Position numbers and translations under genes: made by a program | Part shown: piece by piece, positions 1 through 11,700 of the stretch | Numbering within the stretch: position 1 is the stretch's first letter | Layout of the letters: each line of letters begins with the position of its first letter | The notes under the pieces: generated by a model | Seen by the model: the letters and a program-made list of their open reading frames with translations, nothing else | What the model was told of the DNA's origin: nothing | Databases searched by the model: none | From: Malania oleifera | Lineage: Eukaryota; Streptophyta; Magnoliopsida; Santalales; Ximeniaceae | Length of the DNA stretch: 64,000 nt | Direction: 5' to 3' | NCBI RefSeq assembly: GCF_029873635.1 | Contig: NC_080422.1 | Span: 17,700,049 to 17,764,048, forward strand

Positions 1-1060
1 AGAACACCATAATAAAAACATTCTGAATATACCATAACATGAACATACACTGCAATATACAAATAGTAATAATAATAATACAAAAATAACATGAATATAC
101 CAGTGATTTAATACCTGCAAAAATAAATATACAATCCCGCATATATACGATTCTATGTATACAGAGTGTATGTGTGTGTTTGTGGTCTGTGTGTACAGGA
201 GCTTGCAGTGGATACTTACAGAGGGACTCGCCGGGGAGATCCGCAGAGGCTGTCGGAGTGGGGCTGGCTCGCCGGGGATGCTGGTCGGAGGGCTGGCTCG
301 TGGAGATCTGGAGTAGACGCGGCCGGAGAGCGACGTCGATGGCAACGACGTTGACAGTCCTGTGGTGGCGAAGACGATGGCAGTGGATTGAGTGTGGTTG
401 CTGCTCGGATGGCTGCTGTGCACGGCGGTGAAGCTGCTGCAGGTGTAGACTGGATGGTGGTCGGAGTGGGGATGGCTGGATTCGGCTGCTGGGACGGTTC
501 TGGCCGTAGCGTGGAGGATGGAACTGATTATGGGAGAGACAGAGTCAGAGGAGCAGCAAAGGGGTCTGGTGTTAGAGGTTGGCGATTGCAGAGCTACGAG
601 CAACGGACTGACGGTAACCGGATTCCTGTGTGCTCTGTTTTCTGTTGCTGCCCGTCAGAACTGGTGAGGGAACAGGCTGCAGGGGCTCTTCGCTGGGTGA
701 CCATGGGATGGATGGGAGTGTGGTGTTGGTTTGTTGCAGCAAAGGGGGTTGCTTGTGGGTGTGGGAGTCTGGCCGTGAGAAAGGGAACAGAGAGGGAGAA
801 GCAGGAGTTGCAGAGTGGAGGGGCGGCGAAGAAGAAGAAGGAAAAGACCTAGAAGAAGAAGAAGCAGAATGAATTTTTTTTTGCTGTGCGCGTGCGCCCC
901 ACGGCTGTGTTGTGTATGCAGAGCGCCCCCCCCCCCCCCGTTTTATAAATTTTCAACCCTAAAAAATCCTTCTTTTCTTTTCCTTTCTCATTTTTATTCT
1001 CTTCATACTTTTATGGTAACAATATATACAATAATAATGATAATAATAATGAAAATAGTA

Positions 1061-1091
<31 letters not shown>

Positions 1092-1133
1092 ATCGATAAT
1101 AAAAATAGTGGGGCAATAATAATAGTAAATTAA

Positions 1134-1168
<35 letters not shown>

Positions 1169-1375
1169 GTAATATAATAATAATAACAATAGCAAGATGA
1201 TAAAGTGATAATAATAATATTTTAAAAATAATAATAATAAAATAATAATAATAATAATATTATAACGATACTAATAATACTAATAATAGTAAAAATAATG
1301 ATGATAATAAGGTAATAATAATATTTAAAAATAATAATAATGATATTGAGTCTAGGTAAAAATGAGGTGTCTACA
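1..1375 (-). mobile_element. LTR (5' part) of a Tat/Ogre-like gypsy element, cut by the window edge
   Basis: On the minus strand the block begins at 1375 with TGTAGACACCTC, the LTR start I associate with plant Tat/Ogre elements. It then runs through a long TAA/TTA microsatellite, a TATAAAAC box (about 942-949) beside a homopolymer of C/G, a CTT-rich leader (830-870) and a GC-rich stretch (180-800) that would be the transcribed LTR or leader. The long open frames on the plus strand at 166-872 have low-complexity composition and match no family I recognise, so I do not call them genes. No second LTR, primer site or coding region is inside the window. The assignment rests on the start motif and layout only. 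Confidence 0.4.
1020..1350. repeat. TAA/TAATAA microsatellite
   Basis: About 330 bases of interrupted TAA repeats, with short GAT, AAAATA and TAG interruptions. Open frames here encode only Ile/Asn/Tyr runs and are artefacts. Confidence 0.9.
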
Positions 1376-2040
1376 GATGGAAATAAAGATTCTCTCAAGA
1401 AGAACACCTCGATCCAAAGCACGAAGGAACGAATATGAATACTTTGACAATATGTCTTAGTCTAGGGACTTCAAGCCCTAGGCACGCCAAACTACTATAA
1501 TCACAAAACAATCTGACTTCTTTAGTCTAGGGCATGACACTAAATAAAGAAGTGGGAGGCAATTGATTGTAGACATCCTAACTAATCAAAATAACTTCAC
1601 ATTGTTCAGGAAAAAGAGAACAGCTATCCTATATTTAAGAAATTTGGAGACAAACCATAGAACCCTCAACTTTAGTCATTTGCCTTGTCATCCGATAACT
1701 CCCCTACAATTCGATCTCTCAATGTGTATCTGGATTAGGATAACTGCATCAACTTCCACACTAGTTCACCCTCGTATAAAAAATCAAATCAAATCAAATC
1801 AATAGGTATTTTGTAGAAAGGTTGAGCAAATTTACTAGCCATTATTCTTCCTTTCTCTCTAAAATATTTTGATTGGCTTGAGCATTTGAAGGGTTCCTTT
1901 GTAGCACTTCTCTCAGCTACCCCATGCACTCTTGTTTTGGTGGACAAGCCCTTAGTTGCCGCATAACACAAACCAAAATTTGTGCCACCAGACACCAATT
2001 TTATTGTCTTTTGGGGAGGCAACTCTGATTAGCATAAATA
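1376..2040. other. Unassigned spacer
   Basis: No convincing gene. The word AGTCTAGGG occurs twice (about 1457 and 1521) near an AAGCCCTAGGC stretch. The short frames at 1563-1805 and 1789-2022 resemble nothing I know. Confidence 0.4.
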
Positions 2041-3135
2041 GTTAAATATCTATAAAAATTTTCTGCAATTTGTAAATCTTCTTTTAAGGTATCAAAACAT
2101 GACATATTAACAAAAAACATTTTCTATTAATGAAATACCACCTTTAGTAACCTATCTAAACAAGGCCTAAATCCTTAAGGAAGTATAATGACTAACGAGT
2201 TGCACTACAAGATTTTGAAGATGACATCAATGAAGAATACCATTGATTCAATCGATCGGCAACAAGGGTTTAGATAAAACTCATATACAATCCTGTCAAA
2301 TGCTAACAGCCATAGGCACTTGAGTTAAAATCACAAACCCTATCAAAAACACTAAGAGAGTCCACACTGATACCACTTGATGCAAGACCAACGTCCAACA
2401 ACATAATACTAAAAACCAGTCGCTCCAAATCTATTAAGCAAAGACCTATTTATAGGCTTAATAAGCAAAATAATTTAAGAAAACTAAATAACTAAAATAC
2501 TAGTTTCCTAAATAATTATACCGTAGAATCTAGGAATTATGATCCTAATAGAATTACTCTAAATAAATAAACGAAAATAAAACAAAAATTAGGAAATTGA
2601 AATAGATATTATTTGCATGCTGCATCATTTGGGCTTCAATTTCAAATGGCATTTTTTTTTTCAAATTCATCATGAAGGATTTATGGACCAACCTAACAAA
2701 AGAAGCGAATAGTATTTGGAAGCTCAAAATTATACCATGCTTAAAATTCTTTCTTTGGCTTGTTAAGCTAGAAGAAAGGCCCCTTACTTATGCTTTGAGA
2801 ATGAGAAGACATCACACTACTATCGCACTGTGAATTCTGTGATGATTATGATGAAAGCATTTTGCACTGCCCAAATGAATGTTCACTTGTTAATGTGGTT
2901 TAGGTGGCCCAAACACTTCATGAATACCTTTATCAACCATTTTGCTAAGATCAAGTGGAGTGGTTGCTAGTTGGGTATAAGCCTCACTTATGATCAGATT
3001 GTTGAAGCATTATTAGTTCTTTACCACTCTATTTTTTTCCTAAGAGAATTTGGAAATCAAGATGCGCATGTGTGCTTCACTTGCGCTTTGACTAGTGGTG
3101 ATTCTAGATAGGCCTAGGGCCCCACTCTACCCATG
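2041..3135. repeat. Tandem duplication, copy 1, segment A
   Basis: This segment is closely repeated at about 16400-17465. Shared landmarks are the phrase near 2095 (ATCAAAACATGACATATTAA), the block around 2380 on a place where a list of accessions is not conserved but the surrounding text is, the LINE-tail coding block, and the CCACTCTAC junction. It ends at the target-site duplication of the gypsy element at 3136. The B part of the same unit lies beyond that element at 16189-16400. Confidence 0.75.
2630..3060 (+). pseudogene. LINE 3' tail remnant (zf-RVT-like region), copy 1
   Basis: Broken frames resemble the cysteine-rich region that follows reverse transcriptase in plant L1-type LINEs: a W-x2-IWKLK-like stretch, a KFFLWL core, then a frameshifted Cys/His/Trp block with an LHCP word. 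The better-preserved copy is at 16975-17367. Stops and frameshifts make it non-functional. Confidence 0.5.
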
Positions 3136-3618
3136 TGTCACGAGCTAAGCTTGTTCTAAGCATTATACTTGTCTGTGACCACTTATCTCATGTGCTTGGG
3201 ATGGGTTTCCATCATGTAAATACTAGTGTAGGGTTATTTTCTACTAGTAGTGTCTTTGTATGCCAAATAAGGCAGTATGACTCCTTGGTCACTTTGATGT
3301 TTTCTAGTGCTAGAGTGGGAATGGCCTAGAAAGCTCTTTAGGGGAGGGTGAGTGTTCATCAGTCATTGTAAAACTCACTAGCTTTTGTCAACGTGTTTAG
3401 CCTACTGGCCTCCCTCGCTAAGCACACAATGTCAATGGAGGTGTTATTAATGAATTATGTTTGCTTCAATGTCTACTGCTTGCTTACCACGGCTTTCATG
3501 AATTGATTACTGTTTCCGCTGCTACTTAAATGAATCCTAATGAAAGTCTTTCGTGGATGAATGTTGGTAAACGATAGGCTGGCTAGTTAAGTAAAAGTGC
3601 TTTAACTAGGTCGTGACA
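3136..3618 (+). repeat. 5' LTR of the outer gypsy element
   Basis: Starts TGTCACGAGC, ends GTCGTGACA. It is about 38 bases shorter than the right LTR because of an indel near its 3' end. A short frame (3135-3329) is repeated in the other LTR and reflects LTR identity rather than coding function. Confidence 0.88.
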
Positions 3619-3620
3619 CT

Positions 3621-3632
3621 TGGTATCAAAGC
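3621..3632 (+). other. Primer binding site, initiator-Met-tRNA type
   Basis: TGGTATCAAAGC lies two bases after the 5' LTR. It differs by one base from the usual plant site TGGTATCAGAGC. Confidence 0.8.
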
Positions 3633-3700
3633 CCAAGGTTGATTTGCTATGTAAATTCGATTGCCTTGTTGTGGGATTTGGAAAGCTTTGGTAAGTGACC

Positions 3701-4086
3701 ATGGCACCAAACAATGCTGAGAGGATCAGCGTGCTGGAAGCACACGTTGAGGCAACAACCAATACTATGGCTGCAGAGGTGGCCTAGATGAGAAAACTTG
3801 TTCATGAAGTGATGGGATCACAAAAGTATCTAGAAAATTTTCTAGGTGAGATGTCAGAGGACTTTCGCCATACAATTGAAACTTTGCAGTCGCAGAAGGC
3901 TGTTCTAGATGCAAAGGTGAATCTGTTGGTTCTTTCTATAGGGAACTCCAACACTATGGGAGTTAGCAAGACCAAGGTACTAGAACCCAAGACGTATGGG
4001 GGTAACCAAGATGCCAAGGAGTTAGAGAACTTCTTGTTTGATGTGGAGTAGCACTTTCACATTGTGAGGATGGCCTTAGAACAGGC
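3701..4086 (+). pseudogene. gypsy gag, N-terminal part, interrupted
   Basis: An ATG at 3701 opens a frame that includes the gypsy gag landmark KELENFLFDVE (about 4015-4048). Two in-frame stops (about 3785-3787 and 4048-4050) kill it. The frame resumes exactly after the copia insertion at 13704, in the same phase once one copy of the 5-bp duplication is discounted. Gag would form the particle that packages element RNA; this copy cannot. Confidence 0.82.
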
Positions 4087-4698
4087 TGAAACCTAAGGTG
4101 TAGTCCTAAGAGGGGGGTGAATTGGGTTATTTAAAAATCCTTAGAGTCTTTTTATGAGTTCTTGACTTTTTACAATAGTTTAAAGACTTCTTATATTCTG
4201 GTTGATTAGGCAACCCACACAAACACTTACTTCTTCTATTCAATCCACAACCACAATATACACAATCAATTGATTAACTGTTCAAACCAAACAACCACAA
4301 CACAAGTAATCAAGATTTACAATATTCAGCAGCCCTGTATATGAATGTGCAAGTCCTGTAGTTGGCCTTTGAACTTTAAAATAACATTCAATCACTTTTT
4401 CAAAAATCAGAATTCAAATAAACCTTCAGCTAATAGGTTTTGGATTGTTAACCAATCAACGTACTTCTTAACGGTTTCCGCAAAATATCGATTAACCAAT
4501 GTACTCTCTTTTGGTTTCCGCAAGCCCAAAAACGAATTAACCTTTGGTTTATTTAATTTCCAATATACGTTATTTTTATGATTGAAAGAATTTCAACATT
4601 CACATAGTTTATATTTTTCTAGAGTTTAAAGAGAGTAAGGGAAAGAGAGTGACACTGCTGCTTTTACAAGGTTCGGCTTACCCTAGCCTATGTCCTCA

Positions 4699-4719
4699 CC
4701 TTAGGTCAACCACCTAAGG
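4699..4719 (-). promoter_or_regulatory. Candidate conserved RNA hairpin in the LTR
   Basis: Inverted repeat with arms CCTTAGGT and ACCTAAGG around a 5-base loop. It is present unchanged at 12312-12332 in the sister LTR, and as a different but still paired stem at 57410-57430 in another family. Confidence 0.5.
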
Positions 4720-5171
4720 ATTTCATTATACCTTGTTCCTTCTGGGTGGAACAAAAACCTTTACAATAATCAACCTCTTTTTCAGGAAGAAAAACCTCTC
4801 CAAGTAACAACTTATGTTTTGTCCAATGATCCAACTATACATTGAACCGTCAAAGATCTAGTAGAAAGAAATGGATATCTGCGTACAAATACACTCTCAA
4901 ACACCGAGCAAGTTGTACAAGTTAAATCACTAATCGTACTTCAAAACCAAAACTAAATAGAAAATGTGAAGTTCAAGGTTTAGAAGTCACCAATGGTTCT
5001 TTCTAATTGATGTAAAGATTTTAGATGCAACTCAGAACCAAACCCTCTTTCAATCCAGCAATTTCGTAGAGTTTTCCCCCAACAAGAGTGTGAGCAACAA
5101 TGAGTTTTAGGAGAACTTTAGCGTAGAAAGCGTGTATTACTTAAGTGTATTTTTTCATTGAGTAAGGGAGG

Positions 5172-5179
5172 TATTTATA
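5172..5179 (-). promoter_or_regulatory. TATA box of the SIRE-like LTR
   Basis: TATAAATA on the minus strand, about 115 bases downstream of the dyad cluster in element orientation. The same box is at 12785-12792 in the other LTR. Confidence 0.6.
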
Positions 5180-5294
5180 GAATTTTTTAAAGAAAAGTTT
5201 CCTCATTTAACATGGAGTATTTAGGTAACTTTTCAAAAAATATTAAATCATAAAATCAATTTTGAAAAACTTTTCATAAGTTTGAAATTCAAAA

Positions 5295-5625
5295 ATTCTC
5301 TGTAAAGTCAGTCGGCTGACTCACTCGATTAGGTCACTTTTTGTACTAGTCAGTCAGCCGGACAGGTAGCTGACATCATTCTATCTCTTCAAAAAATAAT
5401 TGTCAATCAGCTGATTGAACCACGTTCAAAATAGTCAGTCGGTTAGGCATTGTCAGTCGGCTGGGTGTTTTCAATTCATCGAGTCAGTCGACTGAACAGT
5501 TAACTTTGTTGTAGGTTTCCTGTCAGTCGGCTAACTGAATCACGTTCAAAAATGGCTAGTCGGCTGGGCACTGTCAGTCAGCTGGGTGTTTTCAATTCAT
5601 CTAGTCAGTCGGCTGGGCAGTCCTC
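5295..5625. repeat. Cluster of CAGTCGGCTGACTG-like dyads
   Basis: At least ten imperfect copies of a word built on GTCAGTCGGCTGACT, often followed by GGGCA or GGGTGTTTTCA. Spacing is irregular and spacers are partly repeated, so this is a degenerate tandem cluster and not a CRISPR array. The sister cluster is at 12915-13235. Confidence 0.8.
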
Positions 5626-6082
5626 TCTTTTCAAATAATTTTTTTTTCTGATCTTTTAAAAACTAGTTTACTTGAAAAACTCAAATATAACTTTTCAAAA
5701 ACATTTTCAAGGGTTTTTTAAGTGCTGGTCGCTAAGTCTTTGTATCTTAAAGAACTTCACATATCTAAATAGTAATGACTTTAAGTACTTACAAATATCC
5801 TTCTAAGCATGATCTCCTTAATCACTAAGTCTTGCACCCTCTTGAGGTTTAGTCTTTACTTCAAGATCTACTTGACCTTTAAGCTTTTCGTTTGTTGTTT
5901 GCTTTAATATACTGAGAAGTTTTAACTTGATTGACTTTGAGTGTCCTCTTACGCTTACTTCCATGATTAAAAATGAATGTCATTTTACTTAGACCTGAAA
6001 TAAAGCCACTCAACAGCACAAGTTAAAACATCCTTCATTTGTTATCATCAAAACAATATTGAAAAACTCAGTTAGGCCAACA

Positions 6083-6100
6083 ATCTCTCCCTTTTTAATG
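6083..6100 (-). other. Polypurine tract of the SIRE-like element
   Basis: On the minus strand AAAAAGGGAGAGAT directly abuts the LTR start TGTTGGCC. This is where plus-strand DNA synthesis would be primed. Confidence 0.75.
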
Positions 6101-6784
6101 ATGACAAACAAGGAGTAAAGATGAGGGTTCCTATGAAAAGGCTCCCCCTTATTATAAACATTCTTTAACATGTGACATCAAAAATGTTACTATAAGCATT
6201 CTTAAAAAATGTTCAATATGCTCAAGGTCAACAATGTGCTTAAAGACAAGTAAGGCTCACCATTATTTAATATGGTCATGCTCATCATTGTTTAACATGG
6301 TCATCATAATATCATCACTGTTTAACATGGTCATGCTCATCATTATTTAACATGGTCATCATAATATCATTATATTTCATCTTTGCTTTTCACAATTTCA
6401 TATTTTATACGCATCATTACATCATTAAAACTTCATTCCATCATCATATTTCATCTTTGCTTTTCACAATTTCTCCTCCTTTGGTCATCATTCAAAAAAC
6501 AAGAGGTAGGAAAGCAACCAAACTAAGTGTTTTGTCATACAACATATCAAAGTACACGCCAAAACAAACTTAGAGCACACAAAGAAACAAACCCTAGGTC
6601 AGTTGACTGACCACTCAAATGGCTCGACTTTTATAAACGAGCCTACGGTTTATCTATTAGTCAATCAGCTGACCTCAAGGTCAGTTGGCTGACTAGCCTC
6701 TGTTCCAGGAAAAAATACTTCAATCAGTCGGCTGACTTCAAAGTCAGTTGTCTAATTGTAGATTTTTCTTTAAGCTTTGTCCTT
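6101..6784 (-). other. Non-coding 3' region of the SIRE-like element
   Basis: Between RNase H and the purine tract. It holds short repeats (CATGGTCATCATAATATCAT near 6290-6370) and another small group of GTCAGTTGGCTGACT dyads (6600-6765). No gene is seen. Confidence 0.6.
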
Positions 6785-7562
6785 TCAATTAGTTTCTCTA
6801 CTATGTAGTAGACCAAGCTCTCTTCTAATGGTTATAAATCTATCTTTTGAGAGAGTTTTAGTAAGGATATCAGCCCATTGATCATTTGTGTTGATAAAGT
6901 CTAAAATGATGCCTTCTTTTTTAACATGATTTCTTAGGAAGTGATGTCTTATGTCAATGTGCTTGGTTCTTAAGTGTGAAATAGGATTTTTAGATATGTT
7001 TATCGCACTCATATTATCACACTTAATTGGTATAGTTGTGTATTTCAAATTGAAATCTCTTAATTGTTGTTTTCATATATAGTGTTTGTGCACAACAACT
7101 CCCGGCTGCTACGTATTCAGTCTCAGTAGTTGACAAAGCCATGGAGTTTTGTTTCTTAGAAAACTAAGAGACTAAAGATCTTCCTAAGAAGTGGCATGTG
7201 CTACTTGTACTTTTTCTATCTATTTTACACCTTGCATAGTCCGCATCTGAATAACTAATCATTTCAAAATCGATGTCCTTAGGATACCATAGTCCTAAGT
7301 CCATAGTGCCTATTAAGTATCTTAGGATTCTCTTAACAGCTATTAGGTGTGATTCCTTAGGTGCTGATTGAAAACGTACACACATACACACACTAAACAT
7401 TATGTCGGGTCTACTGGTTGTTAGATATAGTAAACTTCCAATCATACCTCTATAGTACTTTGTGTCTATGGGTTTTCCCTTTTCATCTTTGTCTAGGCTG
7501 ATGGAGGTACTCATAGGTGTTCCTATGGGTTTACTATTTTTTATACCGATATTTTGTATCAT
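6785..7562 (-). pseudogene. copia RNase H domain (SIRE-like)
   Basis: Two broken frames (7562-7164 and 7048-6785) give the copia RNase H region: a YYRGMIGSLLYLT word, then SYSDADYA with DRKSTS, then a KCDNMSAI and KHIDIRHHFLR block. RNase H degrades the RNA strand during reverse transcription. A stop or frameshift near 7050-7165 separates the halves. Confidence 0.85.
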
Positions 7563-8477
7563 TTCTTTTATGTATTTAAAATGACTTATAAAAGTCTCAT
7601 TCTTTACTTGTTTGATTTAAAGTCCAAGAAAATAGATTAATTTTCCCATCATGCTCATTTCAAATTCTTCTTGCATACATTTTGCAAATTCTTTACATAG
7701 ATGTTCATTAGTGGCACCAAATATTATATCATCTACGTAGATTTAAATTAAAAATATGTCATCTTTCTTAGTTTTAATGAACAAGGTACTATCAAATTTT
7801 CCTCTTGAAAACTCCTTCTAAATTAGAAATCCACTAAGTCTTTCATACCAAGCCCTAGAGGCCTGTTTTAATCCATACAAAACCTTAGTTAGTCTAAATA
7901 CATTATTAGGATTTTCTATATTTTCAAAACCAGGGGGTTGTTCAACATATACCTCTTCATTAATATACCCATTTAAGAATGCACTTTTGACATCAATTTG
8001 GTATAACTTAAATTCTTTGTAGGAAGCATAAGCTAACAGCATTCTTATAACTTCCATTCTAGCTACAAGGGCAAAGGTTTCATTATAGTCTATCCCTTCT
8101 TCTTGGTTATACCCTTTAGCTACAAGTCTAGCTTTGTTTCTAATGACTATACTATTCTCATCCTTTTTATTTCTAAATACCCATTTAGTTCCTATGATCG
8201 AATGATTTTCAGGTTTGGGTACTAATTGTCATACTTTGCTTCTTTCAAATTGATTTAATTCTTCTTGCATAACAATTATCCAATGGTCATCTTTAAGGGC
8301 CTCTTCAACATCTTTAGGTTCATTTTGAGATAGGAAGGCATAGTGATTGCATAGATTCTTTAGAGAAGATGTAGTAGTTACACCTCTAGATGGTTCACCT
8401 ATAATTTGATCTTGAGGGTAATCTTTTTTGTACTTCCATTCTCTTGGTAATTTCGGATTTTCTATAAGTTCATCTTT
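7563..8477 (-). pseudogene. copia reverse transcriptase (SIRE-like)
   Basis: Minus-strand frames hold the RT core: the IDVKSAFLNG word and YVEQPPGFE in 8057-7818, and the catalytic YVDD followed by IIFGAT at 7739-7728. A stop lies just before YVDD and others interrupt the region, so no complete enzyme can be made. RT copies element RNA into DNA. Confidence 0.88.
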
Positions 8478-9435
8478 TCAGTTTTCTTTATTTACTTCCT
8501 TTTCTTCCTTGATTTCTATCTCATCCTCCTTTTTGAAAATATCATCCTTTTCTTCATTTTTGACTTCTCTTGAAAAATGATTTGATTCATCAAAGTCTAC
8601 GTGAATTGATTCAATTATGGTGAATGTTCTTTTGTTATAGATCCTATAGGCCTTACTCTTTGTAGAGTATCCTAGGAAAATTCCTTCATCTGATTTAGCA
8701 TCAAATTTTCCTAAGTTATCTTTGTTATTGAGTACAAAACACTTGCACCCAAAGACGTGAAAGTAAGTTACATTAGACCTTCTTCCTTTCCATAATTCAC
8801 AAAGTGTCTTGCTTAGGCTTGATCTAATAGAAACCCTATTAATTACATAGCAAGTTGTATTTACAGCTTTGGCCCAAAAATACTTGGGTAAGTTATTTTC
8901 ATTAAGCATAGTTCTTGCCATTTCTTGAAGGGTTCTATTTTTTCTTTCCATGCTCCATTTTTTTTGTGGGGTTCGAGGTGCTAAAAAGTTGTGGCTTATG
9001 CCATGATTATTGCAAATTTTTTCAACGTCTTGATTCTTAAATTATCTTCCTTGGTCACTTCTTAGATTTGAGACATTGTACCCTTTCTCATTTTGAAGCT
9101 TCTTGCATAAAGCGATTAACGAATTACAAGCTTCCACTTTGTTAGCTAAAGACAATACCCATGTATATCTAGAGTAATCATCAACAATTACGAAGGCGTA
9201 TTGTTTTCTTCCTAAGCTTTGAGTTTTAGTAGGACCAAACAAGTCTAAGTGTATGAGTTCTAGGGGTCTACTAGTTGATATATGTTTTTTCCTTTTGAAG
9301 TTTTTCTTGATTTGTTTTTCTAGTTGACAATTTATCTTTGATAAACTTGGTGTTAAGCAAACCTTTAACTAAATTATTTTTGGAGAGTTTAGATATGAGA
9401 TCCATGCTGGCATGTCCTAATCTTCTATGCCATAG
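8478..9435 (-). pseudogene. copia integrase (SIRE-like)
   Basis: A frame at 9242-9042 carries the first catalytic region (VIVDDYSRYTWV), and 8951-8478 carries MERKNRTLQEMARTML followed by VFGCKCFVLN, typical of the copia integrase catalytic core and C-terminal part. The frame is interrupted between 9041 and 8952. The acidic/lysine-rich tail near 8480-8560 is the linker to RT. Confidence 0.87.
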
Positions 9436-9872
9436 TCAGCTATTTTCACTCATGGTAGCTAAGCAAGTTATATCTTGAGAGATCAAGCTATCAAGGTTTA
9501 TGCAATACACATTACTCATTCTATGTGCAGTGAATAGTGTCTTATGATCCTTAGAATTCTGAATTATGCATTTGTCTTTCTTAAACATTATTTCAAATCC
9601 TTTGTCTCTAAGTTGACTAATGCTTAATAAATTATGCTTTAGACCATCAACTAACAAGACATCATCTATAATGAGTGAAGAGTCTTTACCTATTTTACCA
9701 ATTCCGATGATCTTGCCTTTTGTATTGTCACCGAAGGTTACATATCCTCCATCCTTTTGAGTGAGAGAAGTGAACTTAGTTTTATCTCCCGTCATATGTC
9801 TTGAACATCCGCTGTCCAAGTACCATTTATCTTTAGACGGAGTGGTCCTAAAGTAAACCTACGAGAATGGAT
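9436..9872 (-). pseudogene. copia protease / integrase zinc-finger region (SIRE-like)
   Basis: Starts with DSGCSRHMTG, the aspartic protease active site of plant copia elements, followed by KHNLLSISQL. The frame at 9819-9436 stays open for 127 codons. A frame break near 9820-9872 separates it from gag. Confidence 0.85.
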
Positions 9873-11580
9873 TTATGTTATTACTTTTGGAACCCAAACT
9901 TTCTTAACTTTCTTGAAATCTTGTCTAGTTTTAGCATTTATCTTCCATTCATTTTTTACTTTAATGTACTTTTTCTTGAGTAGACAATTAAACATTATAT
10001 GACCTTTATTTTTACTCATGCAGCAAGTAGTATGCTCATAAATGTTTGTCGATGAATTACTTGCATAGTGTTTAGATTGATTTACAAAGTATCCCATAAA
10101 CAAGTTTTTCTTTCTTTTGTTTGGTGTTCCATTGAACCCAATTCCTTCTTTATTGTTCGTCATCCTTTGTTGTTCTACCATTTTTTCGAAGTTATCTTTT
10201 CCTCTGGTAAAGTTGTAAATAACCTTTTCCTTTTCTTGAATTTGGTTTTTAAGATCAATTATTTCTAGCATTCTCTTGCTATCTTCATTCACTTGAGACC
10301 TAACTAATTTTTTACACATGTTATCTACTTTCTTCTCAAGCTCCTCAATCTTTAGATCCTTTTCTTTTTCAACAATTTTTGAAGATTCAAGCTGATTTCT
10401 AAGTATTTCGTTTTTTTGTTTCAACCTTATCTTCCTTTTTGAGACCTTAATGAATTTATTATAAAGAGAGAATAATTCAACTTGAAGTTCTTTGTAAGAA
10501 GGCATGCCTTCATATGAATTACTATATGATTCATCACATGCATCTTTAGAGAGAGAGCAGTAAGAGTTTACCTCTTCATTGTGTGTCATGAAGCACATGT
10601 TTGCTACTTCTTGATCGCTTGACTTGCTCTCCGATTCACTCAAACTTGTGTCATCCCAAGTTGCCTTCATTGCAGGCTTCTTTTTCGTCTTTTCCTTCTT
10701 GAGTTGTGGGTAGTCCGACTTGATGTGTCCGACCTTTCTACAGTGATAGCGAGTGGGAGGTTCATTTTTGCTTTTGTATTCCTTTTTATTACTCTCACCT
10801 TTTTTAGTTTTTGATCCGTTGAATTTTCTAGTGAATTTCTTGTTTCTTTTGAAGAATTTTCCAAGTCTTTTAGTTATGAAGGCTAAATCTTCATATTCTA
10901 ATTCACTAGATTCATTTTCTTCTTTACTTGAATGTTCTTTCGAGCCTTTTAGAGCTATAGATTTCCTATTTTTATTTTCAGTGCTTCTTTCTTTCAAAAT
11001 CATTTCATAGGTTAAAAGTGATCCTATAAGTTCATCTAATGAAGTTGTTTTGAGATTTTTCCCTTCCGTTATGGCTATGGCTTTCGGTTCCCAAATAGGT
11101 GGAAGTGCTCTTAGAATTTTGCGAATCATCTCATGGGTGGAATATGTTTTTCCTACGGCACTTAGTGAGTTTATGATCTGTGTGAACCTAGTGTACATGC
11201 TTGTTATAGTTTCATCAGAATTCATCCTAGAAGCTTCATATTCACTAGTTAACATATCAATTCTACTGTCCCTAAGATCTACTGTGCTTCATTAGTTACT
11301 TTTAATTTATCCCAAATTTCTTTAGCTGTTTTACACACCATTACACTATTGAATTCATCTGCATCAAGTGCACAATATAGGGTGTTTATTGCATTTGAAT
11401 TAATTTGTAGTATTTTGTAATCTGATTGATTAGTGCTTCATCTTCTTTAGGTACTTCTTTTCCATCTACTAGTTTTGTAGGGATCAGATTTCCATTTGTG
11501 ACAACATTCCATGCCTTCCAGTCCACTGTTTGAAGGTAAATTCTCATTCGTTGCTTTCAAAAGGTGTAATTGAGTCCACA
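9873..11580 (-). pseudogene. copia gag (SIRE-like)
   Basis: A 460-codon open frame (11255-9873) holds the UBN2-like gag core (IRKILRALPP near its N-terminus), a lysine/serine-rich part, a degraded knuckle (YHCRKVGHIKSDYP, first Cys missing), and a long coiled-coil-like Lys/Glu stretch. The true N-terminus lies further upstream to about 11580 but contains stops, so the copy is broken. Confidence 0.85.
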
Positions 11581-11679
11581 AAAAATAGGTGACCTAGTTG
11601 AGGATAGACCCTCACCAAAGGGATCTACTCTTGTTTGTGTCATCTAGATCTTTATATAGCTACTTGTTAGGATTTACTA

Positions 11680-11700
11680 TAACCGCACCCTAATACCAAC
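11680..11700 (-). other. Primer binding site of the SIRE-like element, degenerate
   Basis: On the minus strand TTGGTATTAGGGTGC follows the LTR end. It fits a decayed initiator-Met-tRNA site (TGGTATCAGAGC). Confidence 0.6.

Larger units (their letters stand above)
4087..6082 (-). repeat. 3' LTR of the SIRE-like element (plus-strand left)
   Basis: About 1996 bases, from TGAAACCTAAGG to GGCCAACA in plus orientation. In element orientation it holds the start TGTTGGCC, a cluster of CAGTCGGCTGACTG-like dyads (5295-5625), a TATAAATA box (5172-5179) and a short hairpin (4699-4719). It pairs with 11701-13698. Confidence 0.92.

Noticed and set aside
166..872. Several overlapping plus-strand frames suggesting a gene
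   Set aside because: Overlapping frames of G/R/W-rich composition, no family resemblance, no splice pattern. Better explained as LTR leader on the other strand.
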